A stretch of 34,766 bases of DNA from Methanoculleus sp. SDB (lineage in GTDB: Archaea; Halobacteriota; Methanomicrobia; Methanomicrobiales; Methanomicrobiaceae), in assembly GCA_001412355.1 (NCBI GenBank), contig LKUD01000041.1:1-34766 (forward strand). The letters run 5' to 3'. Below are positions 7,734 to 15,653 of the stretch, piece by piece (positions within the stretch are counted from its first letter, which is position 1; every line of letters starts with the position of its first letter). The notes under the pieces were generated by a model. That model searched no databases and had not been told where the DNA came from. It saw nothing but the letters and a program-made list of their open reading frames with translations. A program made the translations under genes and the position numbers.

Positions 7734-7910
7734 GTGGAAGAGCAAAAAGGAATTGTATTCGTTTTTAAACAGAAGGATGTATACCATTTCAAGCGAGATG
7801 GCGACTCCTTTTCGGGATATTTCAATTGTATCAATTTTATTAAAAAGCCTCTTGTAAAGCTGTTTGGATGTGTCATTCTGAGGGGTATTCATGCCACTAA
7901 GCACACCTGA
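7734..7910 (+). CDS. Small hypothetical protein with GTG start, overlapping the coiled-coil gene
   Basis: A 58-residue frame opening with GTG at 7734, preceded by AGGAGGGGAATTCT, one of the strongest ribosome binding sites in the window. The product starts VEEQKGIVFVFKQKDVYHFK and continues with a basic, aromatic-rich stretch (GYFNCINFIKKPLVKLFG). An in-frame stop at 7716-7718 leaves GTG as the only start. The frame ends 20 bases inside the following gene, which would couple their translation. No family recognised. The ribosome binding site is the main support; the sequence could also be a relic. Confidence 0.45.
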   Translation: MEEQKGIVFVFKQKDVYHFKRDGDSFSGYFNCINFIKKPLVKLFGCVILRGIHATKHT

Positions 7911-8670
7911 TCAGGTGATAAAAAACACAATTTCAACTCTTGAAGGGGAGTTGACGTCAACGGAAAAAACCATACGTGTTACCAGTAAAACAACGCAGCA
8001 CATCAGAAGCGATATCAGTGAATTAAATAAGCTGTCATTGAAAATCGTCCAGGCGGTAAAACTCTTTTCAGAGCAGATTGTATTCATCAAAGAGCAAAAG
8101 GATACCCTAAAAAATTTTGATATAGATGTTGAAAAGGGTCCGGTTTCACATATATCTCCTTCAAAGAAAACTGATTATGATGACAAAATCAAAAAAATCG
8201 ATGATGAGATTATCCAAATAAAAAATGATCTGAATTCAAAAAATAATGACTATACTACTGCGCAATCAGATTATAATCAAGCAATGAAAAAATTAAATGA
8301 TTATCTTATCATAATTGAAAATTTACAGAATGAAACAAATAAACTATTAAATCAAATCGCCGAAATGAATGCCTTAAAGAAAAAAATCGAGGATGCACGA
8401 AATAATAAACAAAATAATTACCTCTATTTCTGGTATACGGAATTACATAAAAAAATAACCGCATTCTCTATTCCACAACCAACGCCTGTTCAATATGAAG
8501 ATGCATTTGTGGGCCCTCTTAACGATTTTATAACACAACAGCAACTCGTTAGAGAAAACGAGGAAAAACTCAACGGTTACAGCGAAGAAGTTGCCGTGTT
8601 GGAAGCAAAATGGAAAGATCTTGAAAAGAACAGGGTAATTAACATTCTCAAATCTTTGGAGGGATTATAA
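7891..8670 (+). CDS. Coiled-coil protein of the eCIS operon, tape-measure or scaffold candidate
   Basis: A 259-residue protein, strongly helical: residues about 8-50 and 85-175 carry regular heptad-type spacing and many Lys, Asp, Asn and Gln residues (KIKKIDDEIIQIKNDLNSK, NLQNETNKLLNQIAEMNALK), and a third helix runs near the C-terminus. There is no signal peptide or membrane span. The ribosome binding site is GAGGGG, six bases before ATG. It lies 20 bases before the sheath gene. No long tape-measure gene (Pvc14/Afp14) is visible in the cluster, so this protein could set tube length or act as an assembly factor. Both are hypotheses from shape and position. Base composition is clearly more AT-rich than the sheath gene. 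Confidence 0.6.
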   Translation: MPLSTPDQVIKNTISTLEGELTSTEKTIRVTSKTTQHIRSDISELNKLSLKIVQAVKLFSEQIVFIKEQKDTLKNFDIDVEKGPVSHISPSKKTDYDDKIKKIDDEIIQIKNDLNSKNNDYTTAQSDYNQAMKKLNDYLIIIENLQNETNKLLNQIAEMNALKKKIEDARNNKQNNYLYFWYTELHKKITAFSIPQPTPVQYEDAFVGPLNDFITQQQLVRENEEKLNGYSEEVAVLEAKWKDLEKNRVINILKSLEGL

Positions 8671-8690
8671 CCTGCAGGAGGAGATAAAAA

Positions 8691-10307
8691 ATGCCTGAAT
8701 ACCTTTCACCCGGCGTCTATATTGAAGAGTTCGAGATGGGGCCCCGGCCAATTGAGGGGGTAGGCACCAGCACGGCCGGATTCCTTGGCCTGACCGAACG
8801 TGGGCCGACGAAAGCGAAACTAATAACGAGTTGGACACATTTCCAGCGGGTTTATGGCTCATACTTCCAGAAAAACGGTGACACCCCTTATCTGCCCTAT
8901 GCAGTCGAAGGATTTTTCGCCAACGGAGGCCAGCGCTGTTTCATTGGACGAATAACGCTTGAGAATGCAACTATAGCAGAGGTCAGTCTTTTACAGGGAG
9001 GTGCATCCGCTCTCACGGTGTCTGCAGTGGGGCCTGGAGTATGGGGGAACAATGTCATTGTCGCGGTCGAGGGAGGGTCCCTTTCATCAGCCACTAAACC
9101 TCTTTTCAAATTACGAGTATTTCATTGGAAAGATGATCCCTCTTCAATTGCAAGCATAGATAAAAAAGCCGAATTTGCCAGGCAGATTCGAAAAAACAAC
9201 CCCCCATCATATTATGAGGAATTTGACAATATTTCTGTGGATAGTACTGTTCCAGAATACTATGGCAAGACTGTCAGCTCTTCACTGATATCCCTCAGTC
9301 TGAAAACCGGTGATACCGGAAAGGTTCCGGATCCTCCTGTCGAAAAAGATCCCACTCAGTCCAATTCAATCCTCCTCTACCAGCTCACCGGCGGTTCTGA
9401 TGGATCCGGAACCATCACTGCGAATGATTATACCGCAGAAGGCAGGCTTGATTCGGAGGGGATGAAAATCGGACTTGAAGGATTCAGAGAGATTGATGAG
9501 ATTGCCATCGTCTATGTCCCTCATGCATTTGGCGTTTCCAATCTCGTCATGGAACTGATTGAACATTGTGAGAGCCTGAAGGATCGCTTTCTGATCATTG
9601 ACAGCGAACCGAATAAAAGGGATCCCAACGATGTCTCCCCACGGGATACGTATGTGACGAAGTATGCCGCCTTTTATTACCCATGGATAAAGGTCATCGA
9701 TCCCGTCACGCAGACGGTCAAGATGATACCTCCCGGTGGGCATGTAGCAGGAATATATGCAAGGAGCGATATCGAGCGAGGCGTCCATAAGGCACCGGCA
9801 AATGAAAAAGTCGCCGGTGCTGTCGATATTGAATTTCCGGTCACAAAGGGTGACCAGGACATTCTTAATCCCAAAGGGGTAAATTGCATCAGGCAATTCC
9901 GCGGCAGGGGCATCCTTGTCTGGGGAGCCCGAACACTCTCAGACAATACCTACTGGAAGTATATCAACGTCCGCCGGCTCTTTAACTATATTGAAGAGTC
10001 AATCGAGGAGGGCACCCAGTGGGTGGTTTTTGAACCCAACGATGAACGTCTCTGGGCAAGAGTGAGAGCAACAATCACACAGTTTCTGACACGCGTGTGG
10101 AGAGATGGCGCCCTGATGGGAACAAAGCCGGATGAGGCTTTTTTTGTCCGATGTGATCGAACGACGATGACACAGGATGATATCGATAATGGAAGGTTGA
10201 TCTGCATCATCGGTATTGCTCCGGTGAAACCGGCTGAGTTTGTCATTTTCCGGATGACTCAATGGTATGGTGGTGCGGCCGTGACCGAAATGGAGCTGAG
10301 AGGATGA
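8691..10307 (+). CDS. Contractile sheath protein of the eCIS
   Basis: A 538-residue phage tail sheath-family protein. The N-terminus (EYLSPGVYIEEFE, then GVGTSTAGFLGLTERGP) is diagnostic: the PGVYxEE strand and the TSxxGFxGxxxRGP segment are found in Pvc2, Afp2-4 and T4-type sheaths. The C-terminal part (WVVFEPNDERLWARVRATITQFL and later FVRCDRTTMTQDDIDNGRL) is the conserved core domain that forms the interlocking mesh around the tube. On firing the sheath shortens and drives the tube out. The ribosome binding site is GGAGGAG. Only one sheath gene is present, where Afp has three. Spacing and codon use agree with the following baseplate genes. Confidence 0.95.
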   Translation: MPEYLSPGVYIEEFEMGPRPIEGVGTSTAGFLGLTERGPTKAKLITSWTHFQRVYGSYFQKNGDTPYLPYAVEGFFANGGQRCFIGRITLENATIAEVSLLQGGASALTVSAVGPGVWGNNVIVAVEGGSLSSATKPLFKLRVFHWKDDPSSIASIDKKAEFARQIRKNNPPSYYEEFDNISVDSTVPEYYGKTVSSSLISLSLKTGDTGKVPDPPVEKDPTQSNSILLYQLTGGSDGSGTITANDYTAEGRLDSEGMKIGLEGFREIDEIAIVYVPHAFGVSNLVMELIEHCESLKDRFLIIDSEPNKRDPNDVSPRDTYVTKYAAFYYPWIKVIDPVTQTVKMIPPGGHVAGIYARSDIERGVHKAPANEKVAGAVDIEFPVTKGDQDILNPKGVNCIRQFRGRGILVWGARTLSDNTYWKYINVRRLFNYIEESIEEGTQWVVFEPNDERLWARVRATITQFLTRVWRDGALMGTKPDEAFFVRCDRTTMTQDDIDNGRLICIIGIAPVKPAEFVIFRMTQWYGGAAVTEMELRG

Positions 10308-10344
10308 GGCTTCATGAGGTTGCTCTAAATAGGGGGGTGTGATT

Positions 10345-10788
10345 GTGCCAACTGGAAGCAGGAAGGATCCTTATCGCCAATACAGGTTCAGGGTTGAAAT
10401 CGACGGGATAACACAGGCAGGATTCAGTGAAGTAACTTTTGGGGATTCAACGACGGAAGCCGTGGAATACCGTGAAGGGAATGAATTGCCGGTGGTGCGG
10501 AAGCTCACAGGTCTGACCAAATTTGCAAACATCACCCTGAAGTGGGGAATCACCGATTCGATGGACATCTATAACTGGCGGCAACAGATAATCGATACAG
10601 GGGCGGAAAAGGCCCGGAAAAACATCTCTATCATTCTCATTGATGAAGCCGGGAAAGATAAGGCACGGTGGGACATCCACAGCGCATGGCCTATAAAGTA
10701 TGATCCGCCGGACTTTTCCGCAAAGGGCTCAGAGGTTGCCATCGAGGCGCTGGAGATCGTCCATGAAGGATTCAAGCGAGTGAAGTAG
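10345..10788 (+). CDS. Inner tube protein 1 (Pvc1/Afp1-like)
   Basis: A 147-residue protein of the T4 gp19-like tail tube family. YRFRVEIDGI at residues 13-22 and ITLKWGIT around residue 65 are the typical tube-fold strands, and it ends in the usual EALEIVHEGF. Hexameric rings of this protein stack into the needle inside the sheath. GTG at 10339 is also in frame, but the GGGGG preceding it lies 7 bases before GTG at 10345, so the later start is preferred. It aligns over its whole length with tube protein 2 at 11366, so the two are paralogues. Confidence 0.9.
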   Translation: MPTGSRKDPYRQYRFRVEIDGITQAGFSEVTFGDSTTEAVEYREGNELPVVRKLTGLTKFANITLKWGITDSMDIYNWRQQIIDTGAEKARKNISIILIDEAGKDKARWDIHSAWPIKYDPPDFSAKGSEVAIEALEIVHEGFKRVK

Positions 10789-10795
10789 GTGAAGT

Positions 10796-11158
10796 ATGTC
10801 GTTCCAGACCGAATTTGAATTTACTCTTCCTCGGGGATATGTTGATCCCGATGGAAACCTCCATAGAACCGGCATAATGCGGCTCGCCACGGCAGCAGAT
10901 GAGATTCTTCCAATGAAGGATCCACGGGTTCAGTCAAACCCGGCTTATCTGACAATTATTCTCCTGTCGCGTGTCGTCACCCGCCTCGGCTCTCTCGACA
11001 TGGTGACGACGAAAGTCGTTGAAGATCTCTTTGCTTCTGATCTTGGTTACCTGCAGGATTTTTATCGACGCATAAACGAAGATGGCACCGGTACAATCAG
11101 GGCTATCTGCCCAAAGTGCGAGCATACGTTTGAATTGGAGGTGTCCCGGGGGGAATGA
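10796..11158 (+). CDS. Phage tail assembly chaperone-like protein with a CPKC motif
   Basis: A 120-residue protein. The first half (FEFTLPRGYVDPDGNLHRTGIMRLATAADEI) and the middle (LSRVVTRLGSLDMVTTKVVEDLF) resemble the phage tail assembly (gp41/chaperone-like) proteins found beside tube genes in many eCIS clusters. The C-terminus contains a single CPKCEHTFEL knuckle near residue 109 that could hold metal if it pairs with another subunit. It lies 7 bases after tube 1 and overlaps the DUF6760 gene by 4 bases (ATGA), so the three are co-translated. The likely role is in assembly, not structure. Confidence 0.72.
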   Translation: MSFQTEFEFTLPRGYVDPDGNLHRTGIMRLATAADEILPMKDPRVQSNPAYLTIILLSRVVTRLGSLDMVTTKVVEDLFASDLGYLQDFYRRINEDGTGTIRAICPKCEHTFELEVSRGE

Positions 11159-11337
11159 CACGCTACCCCCTCAATCGGCTGTATGAGGAGGTAGCATTCA
11201 TTGCCTATTACCTTCACTGGCCCCCGGGTGATATTCTTGATCTCGAACACCGGGATCGCCAGCGCTGGGTTGAAGAGATCTCACGGATTAACCGTCGGAT
11301 TAGCGGTAATCAGGAACGGAGCATCCTTGAATCCTGA
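11155..11337 (+). CDS. DUF6760 small eCIS protein
   Basis: A 60-residue protein. The core YPLNRLYEEVAFIAYYLHW, followed by a DILDLEHRDRQRWVEEI segment, matches the DUF6760 pattern, a short helical family that is almost always encoded between tail-assembly and tube genes in eCIS loci. The function is not known. It overlaps the preceding stop by 4 bases and precedes tube 2 by 28 bases. Confidence 0.8.
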   Translation: MTRYPLNRLYEEVAFIAYYLHWPPGDILDLEHRDRQRWVEEISRINRRISGNQERSILES

Positions 11338-11365
11338 AAAAGGAAAAAAAATGGGAAGGTGAAAG

Positions 11366-11800
11366 ATGACACCGGATTTGAGGCAGAATCCCCTGATGTC
11401 CTTCCGTTTTCGGGTGGAGATTGATGGGATTATCTCTGCCTATGCATCAGAAATCAGCGGGCTTTCAAGAGAGACAGAAACCGAACCATATGAAGAAGGC
11501 GGTGTAAATGACGGTATCCATCAATTGCCGAAACGGACAAAATATCAGAATATCACCCTCAAGCGGGGTATTACTGACCGCGACGAACTCTGGAAATGGC
11601 ATCAGGACGTTATCGAGGGGAGGTTCAAACGGCGGAATGGCGCTATTATCCTCATGGATGGAGAAGGAGGAGAAAAATGGCGCTGGAATTTTATTCAGGC
11701 CTATCCGGTAAAATGGACCGGCCCCGATCTCCGGGCGGAGAGTAATACCGTTGCCTTTGAATCAGTTGAACTTGCCCATCACGGTATTACGAAGGGATAA
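11366..11800 (+). CDS. Inner tube protein 2 (Pvc5/Afp5-like)
   Basis: A 144-residue tube-fold protein, paralogue of the one at 10345. FRFRVEIDGI at residues 13-22 aligns exactly with that protein, as do ITLKRGITD and the ending FESVELAHHGI. In PVC and Afp the second tube-type protein (Pvc5/Afp5) forms the first tube layer that joins the needle to the baseplate; by position and divergence this is the expected role. The start follows GGGAAGGTGAAAG. It ends 3 bases before the next gene. Confidence 0.88.
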   Translation: MTPDLRQNPLMSFRFRVEIDGIISAYASEISGLSRETETEPYEEGGVNDGIHQLPKRTKYQNITLKRGITDRDELWKWHQDVIEGRFKRRNGAIILMDGEGGEKWRWNFIQAYPVKWTGPDLRAESNTVAFESVELAHHGITKG

Positions 11801-11803
11801 TCG

Positions 11804-12631
11804 ATGAGACAAAGAATGATGACCGGAGATGCATCGTTTCATATCAGAATAATGGAAAAATACAAGAATAAACGAATTTTATTCAGGGATTTCCCAAATC
11901 TTGTTTTCATGAAAAACCATGCCATGGAACAACCGCCCCTGTTATTCGCTTTCAAAGTATTTGTTCGTTCATTTGTTCAGAGGATATCAATTGAATTATT
12001 TGATATTCCCGAATTCCTCCAGACGACTTCGCAGTTGATGATAGCTATATCTCCACGAACGGTAATCTCTCCGTTCACTTCTTTTCCTTCGGGCATCGGA
12101 AAATCGCAAAAACCTTCCCCGAAGATCTATTCTGATAATAGAGAAAACAGGTATTATTTCTCCAGAATAATTCCTTTCCTTCGCAGAAAAATTATTCATT
12201 TACCCTATTCTGAAATGAATACTGATGATCACTATTCAAGGCAAGATTTGACTCACAAGCTGAATCTGACAGCAAGAATGATTTCAAACAATCAAAGTAA
12301 CAAAATCCACACGCTCATCTCCGCCTTTCCCATAATGCCTCCGCAAGAATCACTTGCCAGATCTGCTTTTTTTCTCCGTGATAGCGATATCAAAGACAGA
12401 CCTGTGCCCGACACAGGGGTCCATTATCCCGACTTTGATGCGATCCTACGCGAATTAAAGTCTCTTTCCAGTGAAGTAAAGGAAAGCATGAAGCATCGAA
12501 GTATTGCTGACGAACACCCGAATTCAAAGAGTTATCCTGACGCACTGGATGTCGAGAGAATCTCAAATAAGGTCATCCAAATGATGGATTACCGGACGAA
12601 AATCGCTAAAGAGCGGAGGGTAGCACTGTAA
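11804..12631 (+). CDS. Unassigned eCIS operon protein with conserved basic C-terminus
   Basis: A 275-residue basic protein between tube 2 and the LysM protein, the position where other loci carry a poorly conserved gene. The first 200 residues match nothing I know; they contain many Arg, Lys and Phe residues and no membrane span. The end, LDVERISNKVIQMMDYRTKI with AKERRVAL, resembles the short helical tail (DxxRLxDxVYxxxxRRxxxERERRG) that ends the corresponding protein in many eCIS clusters. It starts 3 bases after tube 2 and ends in a TAATG overlap with the next gene. A structural or assembly role is likely. Confidence 0.6.
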   Translation: MRQRMMTGDASFHIRIMEKYKNKRILFRDFPNLVFMKNHAMEQPPLLFAFKVFVRSFVQRISIELFDIPEFLQTTSQLMIAISPRTVISPFTSFPSGIGKSQKPSPKIYSDNRENRYYFSRIIPFLRRKIIHLPYSEMNTDDHYSRQDLTHKLNLTARMISNNQSNKIHTLISAFPIMPPQESLARSAFFLRDSDIKDRPVPDTGVHYPDFDAILRELKSLSSEVKESMKHRSIADEHPNSKSYPDALDVERISNKVIQMMDYRTKIAKERRVAL

Positions 12632-13266
12632 TGGGATTAAAAAAAGGGTTCATCCGGGTGCTCGAGGGGGCCAGGGCATCAGAAGAGATTGAGGTTCTGT
12701 ATTATCCTGCTGAATACAGCACTGAGAAAAGCAATGTCTTCTCTGAAGTCAGTATTCCCGGACTTGAATCGCCGTATATACAGTTTCTGAAGGGGAATGC
12801 AGTTACCTTATCCCTTGAAATTTTCTATGACACCTATGAAAAGGGCATCGATGTGCGGATTGCAACCGATCATCTCACGACGCTGATGAACCTTGATCCT
12901 CACCTCCACGCACCTCCACCACTGCTCTTCCTCTGGGGCCTCCGTGCCCAGGAGCCGTTCTTCTGTATTCTCGAACAGGTGACGAGACGATTCACGATGT
13001 TCCTTCCCAGCGGGATCCCGGTCAGGGCACGGCTCTCTGTCAGGCTGCGTGAATTCAAGAGAGGGCCAAGTCCCACCGAGCGAGCCCTGCAATCCAGGGA
13101 TAGGACGAAGGTGTACCGCGTGAAGCAAGGGGACACCCTCTGGCTTATAGCACATCGTGAATATGGCGATGCTTCTCGCTGGAACACGATTGCCAAATGG
13201 AATATGATTACGGATCCGAGGTTCCTCGCACCCGGCCGGGAGTTGATCCTCCGGCCACTGGAGTAA
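12631..13266 (+). CDS. LysM-containing baseplate hub adaptor (Pvc7/Afp7-like)
   Basis: A 211-residue protein. The first 150 residues are a tube-like beta fold (EIEVLYYPAEYSTEKSN, then LSLEIFYDTYEKG), as in Pvc7/Afp7 proteins. Residues 162-211 are a LysM domain (VYRVKQGDTLWLIAHREYGD with IAKWN and LAPGRELILRP). In known particles this protein links the tube to the hub and spike. Methanogens of this kind lack murein, so LysM here most likely has a structural role and not peptidoglycan binding. The stop is 4 bases before the hub gene; the start overlaps the previous stop. Confidence 0.88.
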   Translation: MGLKKGFIRVLEGARASEEIEVLYYPAEYSTEKSNVFSEVSIPGLESPYIQFLKGNAVTLSLEIFYDTYEKGIDVRIATDHLTTLMNLDPHLHAPPPLLFLWGLRAQEPFFCILEQVTRRFTMFLPSGIPVRARLSVRLREFKRGPSPTERALQSRDRTKVYRVKQGDTLWLIAHREYGDASRWNTIAKWNMITDPRFLAPGRELILRPLE

Positions 13267-13270
13267 AATC

Positions 13271-14338
13271 ATGGCAGCAATTATACCTGGTCTGGCTACC
13301 TATGCTCCGGTCATAAAGGTTGTCAGGGAGACGGACCAGTATTGCTTTCCTCAGGAGTGTATTGCCGGTGTTGAGATCCAGGAACATCTCAAGGAACCGG
13401 ATTCCTTTCAAATATCATTCAACGACGACGTGAAAATTTCAACTCCTTTCCGCTGGCTCAACGACCCCGCTATCCGGCCTGGCACGATTGTAACGATTGA
13501 CTATGGGTATTCAGGTTCCAGGATGAGCAGGTTTCTCGGGAAAATACAGGCAATTAATCCAAGCTATACACAGACCGGCATGGTAATTCTCGGAATCGAA
13601 GGATACGATCTCTCGTATGATCTGAAGAAAACGAGAAAGGAATTCAAGGATAACAATGTAAAATATTCCGATATTGCAACCGAGATCGCCTTCAAGAATA
13701 ACCTCGGATCATCGGTTACCGATTCGGAACAGAAGCATGCCAAGGTTGAACGGAAAAAGAATGAGAAAGACTATGAGTTCCTCGCTAGGCTCGCCCATAT
13801 TATTGAATTCGAGTTCTTCGTTCGTGGAAAAATCCTTTACTTCCGGAAACCCGCGGATCGTCTCTGGTCAGACTATACTTTTGAATTCAGGAAAAATATC
13901 ATCAGCTTTAATCCACGTTTTACAACCGCGACCATGGCAAATGAAGTGACAGTTCTTGCCTGGGATGTGGGTGTTAAAGATCGAATCGCAGAAACCGTAA
14001 CCTGCGCTGAAATCGGCAGTCAGTTGGGTATTTCCGATATCAGCCGGATTATTGAGCAGTCCCTTGGCAACCCTGTTCAGATAAAGCTGGAAGGAAAAGT
14101 TGTCCGTTCCCGTGAAGAAGCGAGGAAGATCGCTGTTGCAGAACTGAAAAAGCGGAACGAATGCTATATCGAAGGTTTTCTCGAATGCATCGGGGATCCG
14201 TCCCTTCACGCGGGTATGACCGTGAATGTGTTGAATGTCGGCGACCTCTTTTCGGGTGTGTATTACATCAAATCCGCTCGTCATACCCTGAATGAAAGTG
14301 GATACCGGACATCCCTCAATCTCTGCAGGTGTCTTTGA
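13271..14338 (+). CDS. Baseplate hub protein, phage late control gene D-like (Afp8/VgrG N-part)
   Basis: A 355-residue protein with the gpD/gp27-like hub pattern: DSFQISFNDDVK near the N-terminus, FLGKIQAINPSY, IEGYDLSYDLKKTRKEF and the ARLAHIIEFEFFVRGKILYFR segment typical of VgrG-type hubs. It is a trimeric ring below the tube in phages and eCIS. Here the hub and the gp5-like spike are two genes, whereas Pvc8/Afp8 and VgrG fuse them. The stop overlaps the spike start as TGATG, so the two products are made together and presumably bind each other. Confidence 0.88.
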   Translation: MAAIIPGLATYAPVIKVVRETDQYCFPQECIAGVEIQEHLKEPDSFQISFNDDVKISTPFRWLNDPAIRPGTIVTIDYGYSGSRMSRFLGKIQAINPSYTQTGMVILGIEGYDLSYDLKKTRKEFKDNNVKYSDIATEIAFKNNLGSSVTDSEQKHAKVERKKNEKDYEFLARLAHIIEFEFFVRGKILYFRKPADRLWSDYTFEFRKNIISFNPRFTTATMANEVTVLAWDVGVKDRIAETVTCAEIGSQLGISDISRIIEQSLGNPVQIKLEGKVVRSREEARKIAVAELKKRNECYIEGFLECIGDPSLHAGMTVNVLNVGDLFSGVYYIKSARHTLNESGYRTSLNLCRCL

Positions 14339-14928
14339 TGGGAATCGATGAAATGTTTGATGAAAACAACCGGGATCAGGAGCAGATCTACGGAGTTGTC
14401 ATCGGGATCGTAACGAATAACAAGGATGAGAGGCTCCTCGGGAGGATTCAAATCCGGTTCCCGTGGCGGAGTGAAGAGCAGAAGAAGGCATACTGGGCAA
14501 GAATCGGAAGTCTTATGGCCGGAAAGGGTCGGGGAACGGTATTCTATCCGGAGGTTGGCGACGAGGTACTTGTCGCTTTCGAGCATGGAGACATCAATCA
14601 CCCGTATATTCTGGGGACCCTCTGGAATGGCAGGGATCCTCCGCCGGAGAAGAACGAGAACGGCCAGAATAATATTCGCGTGATTCATTCGAGAAGCGGA
14701 CATGAAATTATCCTCGATGATACAACGGGAAATGAGAAAATAGTCCTTGTTGACAAGACGCGGCAGAATAAAGTCACCATCGACTCAGCTCAAAACGAGA
14801 TTCGAATAGAAGCTGCCATTCAGATCAGAATCACAGCACCGAATATCGAAATCCAGGGATCAGAATCGCTGACCATCGGAGCAAATGGATGCATAGCGAT
14901 CCAGGGACAGATCGTGAAGATCAATTGA
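14338..14928 (+). CDS. gp5/VgrG-like spike protein (baseplate assembly protein V)
   Basis: A 196-residue protein. The OB-fold region (YGVVIGIVTNNKDERLLGRI with FPW, then MAGKGRGTVFYPEVGDEVLV and GDINHPYILGTLWNG) is the hallmark of gp5/gpV/VgrG proteins. The C-terminal 80 residues (HEIILDDTTGNEKIVLVDKT, then repeating IRI/ITAPNIEI strands) form the triangular beta-prism spike. A GTG at 14329 is in frame, but ATG at 14338, overlapping the hub stop, is preferred. It forms the puncturing spike beneath the hub, tipped by the PAAR protein encoded next. Confidence 0.92.
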   Translation: MGIDEMFDENNRDQEQIYGVVIGIVTNNKDERLLGRIQIRFPWRSEEQKKAYWARIGSLMAGKGRGTVFYPEVGDEVLVAFEHGDINHPYILGTLWNGRDPPPEKNENGQNNIRVIHSRSGHEIILDDTTGNEKIVLVDKTRQNKVTIDSAQNEIRIEAAIQIRITAPNIEIQGSESLTIGANGCIAIQGQIVKIN

Positions 14929-14942
14929 AAGGAGACTATCGT

Positions 14943-15224
14943 ATGCCACAAGCAGCACGGATTACGGACATGACATCGCATGGAATACCGCTAGGTCCCG
15001 GTCCGGGGAGCCCGAATGTCCTGATCGGAGGTCTTCCGGCATGGAGGATAATGGTTGATTACCACAGCTGCCCTCTGCCCTATCATATCGGAGGCGTGGT
15101 GATGCTCGGGAGCAGCACGGTTTTTATCAACGGATTGTCCGCAGCCCGGGTCGGTGATGTTGTTGTTGAGGCAGGTCCTCCGAATCCGATCGCACTGGGA
15201 TGCCCAACCGTGATATTCGGGTGA
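14943..15224 (+). CDS. PAAR-domain spike tip protein
   Basis: A 93-residue PAAR protein: MPQAARITDMTSHGIPL at the start, then LIGGLPAWRIMVDYHSCPL, VMLGSSTVFINGLSAARVGD and a GCPTVIFG end. The His and Cys residues at HG, HSC and GC are placed as in PAAR proteins, which form a sharp cone with a bound zinc or iron at the tip of the spike. The start is set by GAAAGGAG about nine bases upstream; the open frame reaches back to 14889 inside the spike gene. In known systems PAAR proteins may carry effectors, but this one has no extension. Confidence 0.92.
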   Translation: MPQAARITDMTSHGIPLGPGPGSPNVLIGGLPAWRIMVDYHSCPLPYHIGGVVMLGSSTVFINGLSAARVGDVVVEAGPPNPIALGCPTVIFG

Positions 15225-15251
15225 GGGGCTGAAAGGAGACGTGAATAGAAA

Positions 15252-15650
15252 ATGGTCACAGGGAAGGAATTTCTGGGAACAGGGTGGAAATTTCCGATTA
15301 AGACTGATAGCAGCGGCCATATTGCCCTATCGACGGGTGAAGAGGACATTTCCGAAGCGATACGAATTATTCTTCTCACGTCTCCCGGTGAGCGAGTGAT
15401 GCGTCCCGATTTCGGGTGCGGAATTCGTGATTATATCTTCGCTTCGATGAATGCGAAAACTCTCGCGCTCATCGAAACTTCGGTCCGGGAGGCTCTGATC
15501 AAATATGAGCCCCGTATTGAAGTACTCGACGTCAAGGCCGATGCAACCGACGCGGCGCTGGGAAAGCTGCTTATTGGACTTATCTACCGGGTCAGGGCGA
15601 CGAATACGGTTTTTAACCGGGTCTATCCGTTCTACCTAACAGAGGGATGA
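15252..15650 (+). CDS. gp25-like baseplate wedge protein (Pvc9/Afp9-like)
   Basis: A 132-residue GPW/gp25-family protein. The motif ILLTSPGERVMRPDFGCGI, followed by VREALIKYEPRIEVLDV, is the classic signature, with the EPR segment conserved. gp25 proteins nucleate the sheath on the baseplate and are part of the wedge. A GGAG lies 13 bases upstream of ATG, a little far. It is followed after 3 bases by the first baseplate J-type gene, matching the order in most eCIS loci. Confidence 0.94.
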   Translation: MVTGKEFLGTGWKFPIKTDSSGHIALSTGEEDISEAIRIILLTSPGERVMRPDFGCGIRDYIFASMNAKTLALIETSVREALIKYEPRIEVLDVKADATDAALGKLLIGLIYRVRATNTVFNRVYPFYLTEG

Positions 15651-15653
15651 TAT

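Noticed and set aside
7674-7904. Minus-strand frame of 76 codons in the gap before the coiled-coil gene
   Set aside because: It would run against the operon and has no ribosome binding site; the plus-strand GTG ORF explains the region better.
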